Notes: generated by a model from the letters alone, not told the origin. DNA of 64,000 nt from CAVVEC01 sp963770485 (GCA_963770485.1 CAVYPX010000009.1:806001-870000); one strand, 5' to 3'. Shown: positions 45,968-55,445, numbered from the stretch's first letter. Numbers and translations are program-made.

Positions 45968-46117
45968 GGACTTCCCAAGTACTTGACATAAAAGCAGAAT
46001 GCGTCAGCTTGACTGCTTGGAACTAATCGGGCGCAGAAGTGTTTAATCTTTCAGGCGCATTTTTCAAGTAAATTTTGAGAGCGGCGCCGTACCGGCCGCA
46101 GCGAGGAACATAAGCTA

Positions 46118-48058
46118 ATGAAGACAGGCAAAATCTTGGTTATGGGAATGGTTCTGGCGGGAATCTTGATGTTGCAAGCTCCGCCAAGACTGACGGCGCA
46201 AGAACCGCCGCCGCAAGACCAAGGTCAACCGAACCAGGTTCAACAGGAACAGGTCCAACAGGACCAGGCGCAACCGGACGCGCAACCGGACCAGGGGCAA
46301 CCGGCGCAGGATCCTCCGGGCCGAGTGGCGCGGCTGAGTTACTCCGTGGGATCTGTTTCATTCCAGCCCGGTGGCGAGGGCGATTGGGTGCAGGCGGTCA
46401 GTAACCGTCCGTTGACCACCGGCGACAATCTGTGGGCCGACAAGGATTCGCGAGCCGAACTGCAGATCGGCTCAACCTCGGTCAGGCTGGATTCTGAAAC
46501 CAGCGTTACCTTCCTCGAACTTGATGACCGCACCACCCAGGTGCGGCTTTCCCAGGGATCCATCCTCTTTCGCGTGAAACACCTCGATGATGAGGATCAC
46601 TTCGAGGTAGATACGCCGAACTCGGCCTTTGTTGTGCAGCAGACGGGCGAATATCGCGTAGATGTGAACGCCGATGGCAACGAGACGGATATTACCGTCT
46701 GGCGCGGGCGAGGCGAGGTTACGGGCGGAGGAGCTTCTTATGTTGTGGTCGCCGACCAGCGCGCCCGCTTTACCGGTACCGACCAACTGGATCACGAGAT
46801 TGACCAAGTTCCGGCTCCGGACGATTTCGACAACTTTGCCTTCGATCGCGACCGGCACGAAGACCGGTCCGAGTCAGCCAATTACATTTCCCCGGAGATG
46901 ACGGGATACGAAGACCTGGACGACAACGGCTCCTGGCACTACGCCGCGGATTATGGTCCAGTGTGGACGCCGACCGTCGCCGTAGGATGGGCGCCATATC
47001 GCTTCGGTCACTGGGTTTGGGTTGAGCCTTGGGGTTGGACCTGGGTTGGAGACGAGCCCTGGGGTTTCGCTCCCTATCACTACGGCCGCTGGGCCTTCGT
47101 GGGCGCTGCCTGGTGCTGGGTGCCGGGCCCGGTGGTTGTGCGGCCGGTGTACGCACCCGCCCTGGTGGCGTTTGTGGGTGGAGGCTTCGGTATCGGCGTG
47201 GGTGTAGGAGTAGCCTGGTTTCCGCTGGCTCCGCGCGAAGTGTTCGTTCCCTGGTATCGGACCAGCTTCGGGTATGTTCGCAACGTCAACATCACCAACA
47301 CTCGCGTCAACGTCACCAATATCACCAACGTCTATAACAATTATCATTCGACCACCACAAATATCACGCGGATTAACTATGCCAATCAGCATGTGACCAA
47401 CGCGGTGACGGCAGTTTCGCACGGAACGTTCGTCAACGCGCGTCCAGTGGCGAGAAACACGGTTAAGGTGGATCCAAAGCAGATCGAAAATGCCCCCGTG
47501 GCCCGCGAAATTCCAGCGCAGCCGTCCAAGGCGAGCGTATTGGGAGCGGGAGGCCCTGCGAAGGCACGGCCTCCAGCTGCCGTAGTGAATCGGCAAGTGG
47601 TTGCGACCAGGACACCGACAATGCCACGGGCTCCTTTCGAGCAGCGGCAGGCTGCGATGAATGTGCGTACGGAGACGCCGGGGCGGGTGCAGCCTGCGGG
47701 TCGTCCCGGGGAGCCGGCAGCTCGGGGCAACGAAGCGCCCCGGCCACAGGAGCCGCGCGAGAATCAGCCGGTCCGGCCGCAAGAGCCGGCCCGCGCCGAA
47801 GAGCCGAACCGGGCGCAGGAGCCAGCTCGTAGTCAGGAGCCTGCCCGTCCCCAAGCACCGATGGTCCCGCATCCTCCCAGTGCTGGGGGTGGTCATCCCT
47901 ACGTGAGACCAGCTCCGCCGGTGCAGGAGAATCCTGAACGCCAGCGCAGCGAACAGTCGAAATTCAACGCCTGGCAGCAGCAACGCCAGAGTGCGCCGCG
48001 GGGGGCGCCACGTGCGCCAGCGCCGCACGCCCCAGCGCCGCACCCAGGGAAACGCTAA
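46118..48058 (+). CDS. Secreted FecR/DUF6600-type protein
   Basis: 646 residues. Signal peptide (ILVMGMVLAGILMLQAPPR), a Gln/Pro-rich linker, then a FecR-like beta domain (SRAELQIGSTSVRLDSETS; VDTPNSAFVVQQTGEYRV). A Trp/Tyr-rich central part (GHWVWVEPWGWTWVGDEPWG; APYHYGRWAF) fits DUF6600. The C terminus is a repetitive Pro/Glu/Arg-rich tail (QEPAR repeats). FecR here is likely a structural or surface protein rather than an anti-sigma partner; no sigma gene is adjacent. Terminator at 48082. Confidence 0.85.
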   Translation: MKTGKILVMGMVLAGILMLQAPPRLTAQEPPPQDQGQPNQVQQEQVQQDQAQPDAQPDQGQPAQDPPGRVARLSYSVGSVSFQPGGEGDWVQAVSNRPLTTGDNLWADKDSRAELQIGSTSVRLDSETSVTFLELDDRTTQVRLSQGSILFRVKHLDDEDHFEVDTPNSAFVVQQTGEYRVDVNADGNETDITVWRGRGEVTGGGASYVVVADQRARFTGTDQLDHEIDQVPAPDDFDNFAFDRDRHEDRSESANYISPEMTGYEDLDDNGSWHYAADYGPVWTPTVAVGWAPYRFGHWVWVEPWGWTWVGDEPWGFAPYHYGRWAFVGAAWCWVPGPVVVRPVYAPALVAFVGGGFGIGVGVGVAWFPLAPREVFVPWYRTSFGYVRNVNITNTRVNVTNITNVYNNYHSTTTNITRINYANQHVTNAVTAVSHGTFVNARPVARNTVKVDPKQIENAPVAREIPAQPSKASVLGAGGPAKARPPAAVVNRQVVATRTPTMPRAPFEQRQAAMNVRTETPGRVQPAGRPGEPAARGNEAPRPQEPRENQPVRPQEPARAEEPNRAQEPARSQEPARPQAPMVPHPPSAGGGHPYVRPAPPVQENPERQRSEQSKFNAWQQQRQSAPRGAPRAPAPHAPAPHPGKR

Positions 48059-48081
48059 TTAACGTTGCAGGCCAGTTACCA

Positions 48082-48112
48082 TGCCAGTTCTCGAAAGAGA
48101 ACTGGCATTTTT
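48082..48112 (+). terminator. Rho-independent terminator of FecR-type gene
   Basis: TGCCAGTTCTC-GAAA-GAGAACTGGCA, a perfect 11-bp stem with a GAAA tetraloop and a T5 run. Confidence 0.92.
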
Positions 48113-48178
48113 CGTGCGATTGCATTCCCGCGATAAACTAGAAGCGGTTTTGCAAGTGCCTCTGATTGGGTAAGGGTT

Positions 48179-48252
48179 GTCCCTCAGCGGCTAGAGCCTG
48201 CGATTTTGACGGGCCTGAGCGGCGCGGCTGAAGCCGTGCCCTTCCACAGAAC
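48179..48252. repeat. Intergenic repeat family 2, copy 1
   Basis: TCCCTCAGCGGCTAGAGCC, a GC-rich middle, GGCGCGGCTGAAGCCGTGCC and CTTCC. The sequence is similar to 59570-59645. Confidence 0.55.
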
Positions 48253-48318
48253 CACTTGTGGACCGGCTCCGGTCGAGGAGTTGACTACGGACGCCTGACT
48301 ACTGGCTTCTGGTTTTCC

Positions 48319-49086
48319 ATGCAAGTGCGCATTCTATTTTTCGGTATGCTGAAAGACGTGGCTGGGCAAGGCCATGACACACTGAGCCTGCCCGAGCAGG
48401 CCACGCTGGGCGACGTCCTCAGCCACTACGAAAAACGATTTCCCCGGCTGAAAGAGTTAACCGCTTCGATGGCAATGTCCATCAACCAGGAGTATGCCGG
48501 ACCGGAGTCGGAGCTGAAGCAAGGAGACGAGATCGCGCTACTGCCGCCGGTGAGCGGAGGGGCAGGGGAGAAGCGTGCGGGAGAGCCGTCGGAACCCCCG
48601 CCGAACAGAAGCGGGGAGCACGCATCGATTGTTCGCCAAAAAATCGACACCCAGACTGTGCTCGACAAAATCAAACGTCCCGCCGATGGGGCAGCGGTGG
48701 TCTTTGAAGGTGTGGTGCGCGACCATACGCGCGGGCGTCGGACGCTTTATCTGGACTACGAAGCGTACGAGGAAATGGCGCTCAAGCAGATGGACGCGCT
48801 GGCTGAGCAGGCGCTTTCGCAATTCCAAATCCGTGATGTGGCGATGGTCCATCGTCTGGGACGATTGGAGATCGGGGAGACCAGCGTTTTGATTGTGGTC
48901 GCTTCGGCGCACCGGGCAGCGGCCTTCGATGCCTGCCGGTGGCTCATCGACACGCTCAAGCGCACCGTGCCGATTTGGAAGAAGGAGTATTTTGTCGATG
49001 GCGCTGTCTGGGCCGACGGAGAGCCCTTTCCGGATGCGATTCCGAGGGCCGAAGGCAGCCATTCGGGAGGCCGTGCATCCAAGTGA
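48319..49086 (+). CDS. Fused molybdopterin synthase (MoaD-MoaE)
   Basis: 255 residues from ATG 48319. The MoaD domain (residues about 1-80) begins MQVRILFFGMLKDVAGQG and ends LLPPVSGG, with the Gly-Gly that must carry the thiocarboxylate. A linker with Pro/Glu leads to MoaE (ADGAAVVFEGVVRDHTRGRR; VHRLGRLEIGE; PIWKKEYFVDGAVW). A fused MoaX of this order is known in Mycobacterium, where the two parts are cleaved after Gly-Gly. Cleavage here is inference. Together they add sulfur to precursor Z in molybdenum cofactor synthesis. Confidence 0.88.
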   Translation: MQVRILFFGMLKDVAGQGHDTLSLPEQATLGDVLSHYEKRFPRLKELTASMAMSINQEYAGPESELKQGDEIALLPPVSGGAGEKRAGEPSEPPPNRSGEHASIVRQKIDTQTVLDKIKRPADGAAVVFEGVVRDHTRGRRTLYLDYEAYEEMALKQMDALAEQALSQFQIRDVAMVHRLGRLEIGETSVLIVVASAHRAAAFDACRWLIDTLKRTVPIWKKEYFVDGAVWADGEPFPDAIPRAEGSHSGGRASK

Positions 49087-49111
49087 GCAGCTTCTTTCTC
49101 AGCGGCCTGTG

Positions 49112-49200
49112 TGAGCTTTCTTTGCGATCTTTGCGGTTAATGGCTTCAAATGAGCCTAACCACAAAGGCCGCAGAGCACAGCTGGCAACGATCGCCAAGA
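49112..49200. repeat. Intergenic repeat family 3, copy 2
   Basis: CTTTGCGATCTTTGCGGTTA, similar to copy 1 at 25354. Confidence 0.4.
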
Positions 49201-49217
49201 AAAACCTCAGCTTTCTA

Positions 49218-50204
49218 ATGCGACATCTGGTTGCCTTTCTTGCGCTGGCAGTTGCCGTCTGCGATGCCCAGGTACCAAAACCGCCATGGGCGGGCGGCGG
49301 TTCCGGCACGGAAAAAACCGCGCCTCGGAGAGACGCCAGCAGCCCGAATCAGACTCCTGAGACCACGCTCAAAGTTGATGTCAAGCTGGTGAATGTGTTT
49401 GTCACGGTCACGGACGAACACGGCGCGCCCGTCGGTGGCCTCAAGAAAGAAAACTTTGAAGTGCAAGAAGACGGAAAGCCACAGACGATTTCGGTGTTTG
49501 AAAAGGAATCGGCCCTGCCGCTTTCCATTGTGATGGACATCGACACCAGTCTGAGCACGCGCAAAGACCTGCCCATTGAACTTTCTTCCGCCCGCCGTTT
49601 CGCGCATGCCATTCTGCGCCCGGTGGATGCGCTGAGTCTCTACGGGTTTAGCGAGGTGGTCCGAGAGGTCGTGCCTTTTACCTCGGACCTGAAAACGATC
49701 GACCGCGGAGTCGACCGGGTTCCGCTGGGTGCAGCGACTGCACTCTACGATGCGATCTACCTGGGGTCGGAGGCGCTCGAGCATAGGCAGGGAAGAAAGG
49801 TGATGGTGATTATTACGGATGGCGGCGACACCGTGAGCCGGGTGGATTACAAGGAGGCGTTGCGCTCCGCGCAGGAAGCCGAAGCCATCGTTTACAGCGT
49901 AATCGTGGTACCGATTGAAGCCAGCGCCGGACGCGACACGGGCGGGGAGCACGCGCTGATCCAGCTTTCTGCTGATACCGGTGGCAAGTATTTCTACGCC
50001 ACATCCGTGCCCCAGCTGGACGATGCTTTTCAGAAGATCAGCGATGAGCTGCGGACCCAGTACCTGCTGGCGTATTATCCGTCGCAACGGTTTTCCGATT
50101 CCGAATTCCGCCGTATTCAAGTTGCGGTCAACGGAGGGTCGCCGGGAACCGGCTTCACAGTGCGTCACCGGACTGGCTATTACACGACCAAGGCGCACTT
50201 CTAG
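49218..50204 (+). CDS. VWFA-related acidobacterial protein (TIGR03436)
   Basis: 328 residues from ATG 49218; ATG 49140 would lengthen a repeat-derived N terminus. Signal peptide (RHLVAFLALAVAVCDAQ). The beta-rich pre-domain VKLVNVFVTVTDEHGAPVGG precedes a VWFA domain with a MIDAS-like MDIDTSLST, and MVIITDGGD. Such proteins are secreted or surface-bound in Acidobacteriota; function unknown. A good lineage marker. Confidence 0.92.
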   Translation: MRHLVAFLALAVAVCDAQVPKPPWAGGGSGTEKTAPRRDASSPNQTPETTLKVDVKLVNVFVTVTDEHGAPVGGLKKENFEVQEDGKPQTISVFEKESALPLSIVMDIDTSLSTRKDLPIELSSARRFAHAILRPVDALSLYGFSEVVREVVPFTSDLKTIDRGVDRVPLGAATALYDAIYLGSEALEHRQGRKVMVIITDGGDTVSRVDYKEALRSAQEAEAIVYSVIVVPIEASAGRDTGGEHALIQLSADTGGKYFYATSVPQLDDAFQKISDELRTQYLLAYYPSQRFSDSEFRRIQVAVNGGSPGTGFTVRHRTGYYTTKAHF

Positions 50205-50264
50205 CCCGTGACCTCGGGTGTGCCAGAAGGGACGCCCATCACACCGGCGCCACAGCCTCCCGTG

Positions 50265-50270
50265 TAGAAT
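50265..50270 (+). promoter_or_regulatory. -10 box of leaderless Hfq-like mRNA
   Basis: TAGAAT seven bases before ATG 50278; no Shine-Dalgarno. Confidence 0.45.
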
Positions 50271-50277
50271 GCCTTAT

Positions 50278-50550
50278 ATGCCATTTCATGGACAGGGAAC
50301 GCAGGGCCCACCGCGGAGACCGAAGGTCACTCCTCCCGAGGAAACATCGGAGGAAGCAGCTTATCTGAAGTTTCTAGCTGAAAAACAGAAACCTGTCAGC
50401 ATCAAACTGGCCGACGGCGAGGTCGTCCAGGGCTGGATCGAATATTACGACAAGAATATGGTGCGGCTCACGCGCGAGGACAAGCCGAATCTGTTCATCT
50501 TTAAGCATGAAATCATGTACATCGCGGAGGATGGCGCCAAGCGCCGGTGA
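50278..50550 (+). CDS. Hfq-like Sm-domain protein
   Basis: 90 residues from ATG 50278. A Sm1-like segment VSIKLADGEVVQGWIEYYDK and a Sm2-like FKHEIMYIAED recall Hfq (VxIxLxxG...GxIxxFD and YKHAI). The N terminus (residues 1-35) is Pro-rich and charged, unlike the Hfq N helix. The distal-face residues typical of E. coli Hfq are not clearly kept, so it may be a divergent Hfq or another Sm protein. It would bind RNA; no direct evidence. Confidence 0.6.
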   Translation: MPFHGQGTQGPPRRPKVTPPEETSEEAAYLKFLAEKQKPVSIKLADGEVVQGWIEYYDKNMVRLTREDKPNLFIFKHEIMYIAEDGAKRR

Positions 50551-50565
50551 AGGTGCAAGACCGAT

Positions 50566-50658
50566 TTGTCCTCCCGGGCGCAGCGAGGGATCTGCAGTTT
50601 GCTCGGACTTGAGTGAAATGCAGATTCCTCGCGCCAAAAGCGGCGCTCGGAATGACAA
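50566..50658. repeat. REP family 1 inverted repeat
   Basis: Outer TTGTCCTCCCGGGCGC with GCGCTCGGAATGACAA, inner GAGGGATCTGCA with TGCAGATTCCTC (one mismatch). Confidence 0.65.
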
Positions 50659-50715
50659 TATTCTTACTGGATCGCGGCGCGACATTGCAACTCTCGATGA
50701 AATCTTCAATCTGAA

Positions 50716-51574
50716 ATGAGTTCTGTTTCGTCCAACCACGGTGGCTTTCTCCCAGCGATGGCGGAGATTGCGCGCGAGGCAGGTGCGCTGCTGATGGATT
50801 ACTTTCAGCAGCATGTCAAAGTGGAGTACAAGGGCGAGGCCGACCTGGTCACTGTGGCCGATCGCCAATCGGAGGCTTTGATTCGGGCACGCATCCGCGA
50901 GCGCTGGCCCGCCCACGATGTTCTTGGCGAAGAAGGTGGGTTGCTGGATGCGGGCAGCGATTACCGCTGGTACGTGGATCCGCTGGACGGCACTACGAAC
51001 TTCGCGCACGGATTTCCGGTATTCTGCGTCTCCCTGGGGTTAGAGTACAAAGGGGAACGAATTGCCGGAGTGATTTTTGATCCCACCCGGGACGAGTTGT
51101 TCGCCGCAGAGCAAGGCAGCGGCGCATACCTGAATCAGCAGCGAATCCACGTCTCCGCCACCGCGAAACTCTGCGGAATGTCTGGTGGCCACGGGGTTCC
51201 CTAGCCACAAGCGGCACAAGAACCCGAACATTTTCTTCTATCATCAGATCACGTTGCATACCCACGGAGTGCGGCGAGCGGGATCGGCGGCGCTGGATTT
51301 ATGCTGCGTAGCCAGCGGCCGCTTCGACGGATTCTGGGAGTTCAACCTGAATCCCTGGGACACGGCTGCGGGCGTGCTGATTGTGCAAGAAGCCGGAGGC
51401 ATAGTCACCGACTTCCGGGGCGGCCCGTTTCAGCTCAATAGCCGCGAAACCCTGGCCTCAAACGGGTTGGTGCATGAGGCGTTGCTGGGCGAATTCGAGC
51501 GGATCTTCTCCGGGCGGGAACTGGAACCGTTGCCGGACGTGCAACAATATAAGAAATTGTCATCGTTAACGTAG
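50716..51574 (+). pseudogene. Inositol monophosphatase family gene with a one-base frameshift
   Basis: First frame 50716-51204, second frame from about 51172 to 51574. The N-terminal part has GEEGG, DPLDGTTNFAHG and the last part WDTAAGVLIVQEAGG, the complete metal-binding set. The frame breaks within ATAKL...: GCGAAACTCTGCGGAATG has one T too many, and deleting it restores ATAKLAECLVATGFPS. The split may be a real mutation or a sequencing/assembly error. The joined product of about 285 residues would be normal. Family enzymes hydrolyse inositol or sugar phosphates. Confidence 0.85.
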
Positions 51575-51642
51575 TGAATTTCGCGCTGCGAACTTTCGCA
51601 CGCACGCGGGCGACTTCGTCTCGCCCGATGACTGGAGTGAAC

Positions 51643-52569
51643 ATGGGAAGGAAATTCTTTTTAACAAGCTTGATCACAATTGCGGTAGCAATTCCGCTTC
51701 TTGCGGGCACATCTTTCGCGGGGGACAATCCGCCGGCTTCGGCGCCGGATGCGGCCTACCAACAATCTTTCGACAAATGGAAAACCGAGCTGGTCGATGA
51801 CCTCAAGCAGAACTGGTTATCGCTGGCGGGCCTGTTCTGGCTCAAGCCGGGAGCGAACAGCTTTGGCGCCGATTCTGGCAATGCGATCGTCTTCCCCAAA
51901 GGCCCGGCCCATGCTGGCGTTTTCGAATTGCAGGGAACTGACGTGACCGTGAAGTTCTCCCCCGAAGCGCACGCCACGATCGATGGCAAGCCGGCAACCA
52001 CGGCGCAGTTGCAGCCCGATACTTCCGGCAAGGCGACGGTCGCGGAGATGGGAAGTCTGCGGATTAAGGTGATCGTGCGAGGACAGCGCGTCGGCATCCG
52101 GTTGAAGGATGTGGATAGCGAGGCGGCGAAGAACTATCACGGCCCGATGTTCTTCCCGCTCGATTTGTCTTATCGCGTGACCGCGACCTGGATTCCGTCC
52201 GACGGCAAGCAGACTGTCGATGTGCCCAATGTGCTCGGTGACGTAACTCCTACGCCCGTGGCCGGAACCGCCGTGTTCAAGATCAACGGGCAGGAACTGC
52301 GGCTTACCGATATGGGTGGCAATGCGTCGAAAGGTCTGTTTTTCGTCTTTAACGATTTGACCAGCAAGACCGACACTTACCCCGGCGGCCGCTTTCTGGA
52401 GACCGATCCGGTGGCGAACGGCACAGTTGTGCTTGACTTCAACCGGGCCTACAGTCCGCCTTGCGCGGTCACGCCGTACGCTACTTGCCCGCTTGCTCCC
52501 AAGGAGAACCGGTTGGCGATCGCTGTTGCGGCCGGAGAGAAATACGACCGGGCGCATGGACATCACTAG
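51643..52569 (+). CDS. DUF1684 secreted protein
   Basis: 308 residues from ATG 51643, with GGAG upstream. Signal peptide (FFLTSLITIAVAIPLLAGTSF). The DUF1684 fold ends in the conserved motif FNRAYSPPCAVTPYATCPL and APKENRL, and the start contains SLAGLFWLKPG. Function is unknown. Usually about 270 residues; the extra length is the signal. Confidence 0.88.
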   Translation: MGRKFFLTSLITIAVAIPLLAGTSFAGDNPPASAPDAAYQQSFDKWKTELVDDLKQNWLSLAGLFWLKPGANSFGADSGNAIVFPKGPAHAGVFELQGTDVTVKFSPEAHATIDGKPATTAQLQPDTSGKATVAEMGSLRIKVIVRGQRVGIRLKDVDSEAAKNYHGPMFFPLDLSYRVTATWIPSDGKQTVDVPNVLGDVTPTPVAGTAVFKINGQELRLTDMGGNASKGLFFVFNDLTSKTDTYPGGRFLETDPVANGTVVLDFNRAYSPPCAVTPYATCPLAPKENRLAIAVAAGEKYDRAHGHH

Positions 52570-52578
52570 GAACCTCCC

Positions 52579-52645
52579 CAATGCTGTCATTCCGAGCCGC
52601 CCGTAGCCGCAACAGCGGCGCGGGCGTGCCGAGGAACCTGCTTTC
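52579..52645. repeat. REP family 1-like segment
   Basis: GTCATTCCGAGCC...GTGCCGAGGAACCTG; degenerate relative of the REP family. Confidence 0.35.
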
Positions 52646-52748
52646 CTGTTAAGCACGCAACCCGCTGGGCCCGCTGCGGACGAAGCCATGAGTCTGGCGC
52701 TACAATAGAAGCGGGGATGGCTTGTCATTTCCAGCGTAGGCATCGATC

Positions 52749-54782
52749 GTGATCAACTCACTACTCGAACGCAAAATCGAGAAGCGCGCGGACAAAGTCC
52801 GGTTTAGCGGACGCGTTCTCTTCCTCACCGAAGATCCCGAGCTTGTGAAACGGCAGCTGGCAGGGGAAGAACTGCCGTGGGACACGGAAAATCCGGCCAA
52901 CAATCCCAAGCTGCGCGATGACATCTCCACCGACGAGATCACTCCGGCCCACTATTGCTTCTATTTTGACGAGACGCTGGGCGAGATTCCCTACCTGGGT
53001 CTGAAGTGCGGCGGCACCTTCCCCATTGGGCGAAGCGATGTAAAGAGAGGCGGATTTGTTTGCGCCGTCAGTGGCAAGCGTCGTGGAAAAGGATCGAGCC
53101 GCGAGCAGTCGCCCTACGCGGAAATGTGCGCCGGAATTCGCGTGGTCATCGCGGAGAACATCGAGCGCATCTACAAGCAGAATTGTCAAAATCTCGGCCT
53201 GCTGACTTCGACGAACTTTTCGCTCATCGATAAGATTCGCGCCGGCGAGGAGATTTCGCTCAACGAGTTTACCGCCGGTGAGGACGAGATTACCCGGCAG
53301 GTGATCGAGTACGGCGGGTTGTTTCCATTCAACGTGGCCAGGATGCAGAAGAAGGTTTTCTTGCCGCCGATCAAAACCGAAAAGCGTCCGATGACGCTGG
53401 CGGAGAAAATTTTCGCCCGCCACATCATCAACGGGAAGGGCGAAGTTGGAGTTGCTGCCGTCAAACCCGGAGATACTGGCTTCGCCCGCGCCGACCTGCG
53501 CTTCAGCCACGAATACGTCACACCCATGGCCGCCATTTTCTTCGAGCATTACGTCGGCAAAGAAGCCAAGGTGAATGATCCGTCGAGCATTCTCTTCTTC
53601 CGCGATCACCTGACATTTCTCGACGAAGTCATTTCCGAGGAGAAAAAGAAACTGGGCCTGCTCGACCTGGCCACGCAACTCAAGCTGAAACAGCAGGATT
53701 TCGCCGCCAAGCAAGGCATCAAGCTGCACGGAGAATTAAAAGATCGAAAGGGCTCGGAAGGAATTTGCCACTCCATCGTGCTGGAAAGCTACGCGTTGCC
53801 GGGACAGTTGAACATTGGCTCTGATTCTCACACGCCCCATGTGGGAGCAATCGGATGCGTAGCCTTCGGCATCGGCACGACGGATGTGTTTAACTCGTGG
53901 ATTACGAAGGATGTTCGGGTGAAGGTGCCGGAATCGGTGAAGATTGTCATCCGTGGCAAGAAGCATCCCAACGTGACGGCGAAAGATTTCATCCTGAAGA
54001 TTCTCAGCCTAGACTACGTCCGCAGTGGCAAGGCGCTGGCTAAAGTAATGGAGTACGCGGGCGAGGCGATCGAGGACCTGAGTGTCGATGAGCGCGCCAC
54101 CATGACCAACATGGCGGCGGAGATTGGCGGTTTCACTGGAATTGTGGCGCCGGATCGCAAGGCGGTGGATTTCCTGGTGGAGCGTCGCGGCATGGACCGC
54201 AAGCAAGCCGAAGCCATGACCGAGGGCCTCTACAGTGATCCCGATGCGCACTATGCGAGTGTGATTGAACTCGATGCAGCCGACATCACGCCCATGGTGG
54301 CGACGCCCGGGGATCCTGGCAACGGCAAGTATGTTCGCGATCTGAATACGCCGGTGCCGGTAGAACTGGCTTATGGCGGAACTTGCACCGCGGGCAAGAA
54401 CGAGGACATGGATATGTATGCCGCCGTTCTGGCCGATGCGCTAAAGCATGGCAAGCGGGTGGCGGAGTCGGTGCAGTTCTATATCCAGTTCGGATCGCAG
54501 GAGACCCGCGATTACTGCATACGCAAAGGCTATCTCGAAGTGTTCCAGAAAGCTGGAGCACACGTGATTGAGCCGAGTTGCGGTGCGTGCATCAATGCTG
54601 GGCCGGGTGTGACCACGCGGCCGGAGCAGGTCGTGATCAGCGCGCAAAACCGCAATTTCCCCGGCCGCAGCGGGCCGGGGCAGATGTATCTGGCCAGTCC
54701 GCTGACTGTGGCAGCCAGTGCTGTGGCGGGGCATATCGTGGTGTACGAGCCAAGCGAGAAGCGGGAGTTAGTGGGAGCATAG
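52749..54782 (+). CDS. Aconitate hydratase-type enzyme with swivel domain first
   Basis: 677 residues from GTG 52749. Unlike AcnA, the small swivel domain comes first (DDISTDEITPAH; GKGSSREQSPYAEMCAGIRV), followed by the large domain with GSDSHTPHVGAIGCVAFG, the first Fe-S Cys in GTCTAGKNED and the CxxC in EPSCGACINAGPG. The domain order is that of AcnB without its HEAT part, or a permutation of AcnA. It would convert citrate to isocitrate, or act on a homologous substrate. Unclear which. The upstream ORF is separated by about 180 bases. Confidence 0.88.
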   Translation: MINSLLERKIEKRADKVRFSGRVLFLTEDPELVKRQLAGEELPWDTENPANNPKLRDDISTDEITPAHYCFYFDETLGEIPYLGLKCGGTFPIGRSDVKRGGFVCAVSGKRRGKGSSREQSPYAEMCAGIRVVIAENIERIYKQNCQNLGLLTSTNFSLIDKIRAGEEISLNEFTAGEDEITRQVIEYGGLFPFNVARMQKKVFLPPIKTEKRPMTLAEKIFARHIINGKGEVGVAAVKPGDTGFARADLRFSHEYVTPMAAIFFEHYVGKEAKVNDPSSILFFRDHLTFLDEVISEEKKKLGLLDLATQLKLKQQDFAAKQGIKLHGELKDRKGSEGICHSIVLESYALPGQLNIGSDSHTPHVGAIGCVAFGIGTTDVFNSWITKDVRVKVPESVKIVIRGKKHPNVTAKDFILKILSLDYVRSGKALAKVMEYAGEAIEDLSVDERATMTNMAAEIGGFTGIVAPDRKAVDFLVERRGMDRKQAEAMTEGLYSDPDAHYASVIELDAADITPMVATPGDPGNGKYVRDLNTPVPVELAYGGTCTAGKNEDMDMYAAVLADALKHGKRVAESVQFYIQFGSQETRDYCIRKGYLEVFQKAGAHVIEPSCGACINAGPGVTTRPEQVVISAQNRNFPGRSGPGQMYLASPLTVAASAVAGHIVVYEPSEKRELVGA

Positions 54783-54835
54783 CGCACCGGAGCTTCGTTC
54801 CGCCTATGTGGGCGAACTGGTCGCCCGATGGCGAT

Positions 54836-55444
54836 TCACGGTAGGCTTTTTTTTCGCGATCTTCGCAGCCAGCCGAGACTCCAGAGGGCAAAGTGAGTCG
54901 TCAGCAAGATGGTCCCGCCTCCCAGTGAGCAGCCAACCGGAACCAGCCACCAGCCCAGCAGTTCGCGCTCCTGACCAGTGTGGGGAGCAAATCCTCCGAG
55001 GTGCAAGGAAAAGTGTCCCGACTCGGCGCTTTGGTACCAGAGGCCGACGCCCTGGGGATGAATCGGTTTCATCACAGCGGCGAGAAAGAAACACACGCCG
55101 ATGGAATATCCGATAAGGCAGATCATAAATACGCCGAATCCCAATATGCTAAGCGTCGACCAGTGAAAGAGCGTGCGTAAGATGGTCCAGGGGGCACGGC
55201 TGCTCTGGGCCTTGGAAACAAGATCCTCGGTGACATAAAGAGCGGCAATCTGCTCCGGATTTCCGAGTGACTCCAAAGCCGAGTCTACGGCGTCTTCCGC
55301 GGGGCGCCCGCTGGATTGCGCACGCTCCGTAATATGGATGCGCAACTCGTTCAATATGTCTGTGACTTCCGCTCCGGGAAGGGCGCGCAATCCGCGACGA
55401 ACTTGGCGGAGATAAGCATCAATCTTTATATTCGTTGCCGTCAT
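54836..55444 (-). CDS. HAAS/DUF1700-type membrane protein
   Basis: 202 residues. The N-terminal HAAS-like segment (LRQVRRGLRALPGAEVTDIL; AVDSALESLGNPEQIAALYV) is followed by two or three membrane helices (SILGFGVFMICLIGYSIGVCF; VGCSLGGGTILLTTHFALW). Its start lies one base after the PadR stop, so they form an operon. In other bacteria PadR-HAAS pairs control membrane or stress functions. Confidence 0.82.
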   Translation of the reverse strand: MTATNIKIDAYLRQVRRGLRALPGAEVTDILNELRIHITERAQSSGRPAEDAVDSALESLGNPEQIAALYVTEDLVSKAQSSRAPWTILRTLFHWSTLSILGFGVFMICLIGYSIGVCFFLAAVMKPIHPQGVGLWYQSAESGHFSLHLGGFAPHTGQERELLGWWLVPVGCSLGGGTILLTTHFALWSLGWLRRSRKKSLP

Positions 55445-55445
55445 C

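Noticed and set aside
46874..48043. Minus-strand ORF of 389 codons
   Set aside because: Antisense to the FecR-type gene; the Arg-rich sequence is typical of a shadow frame.
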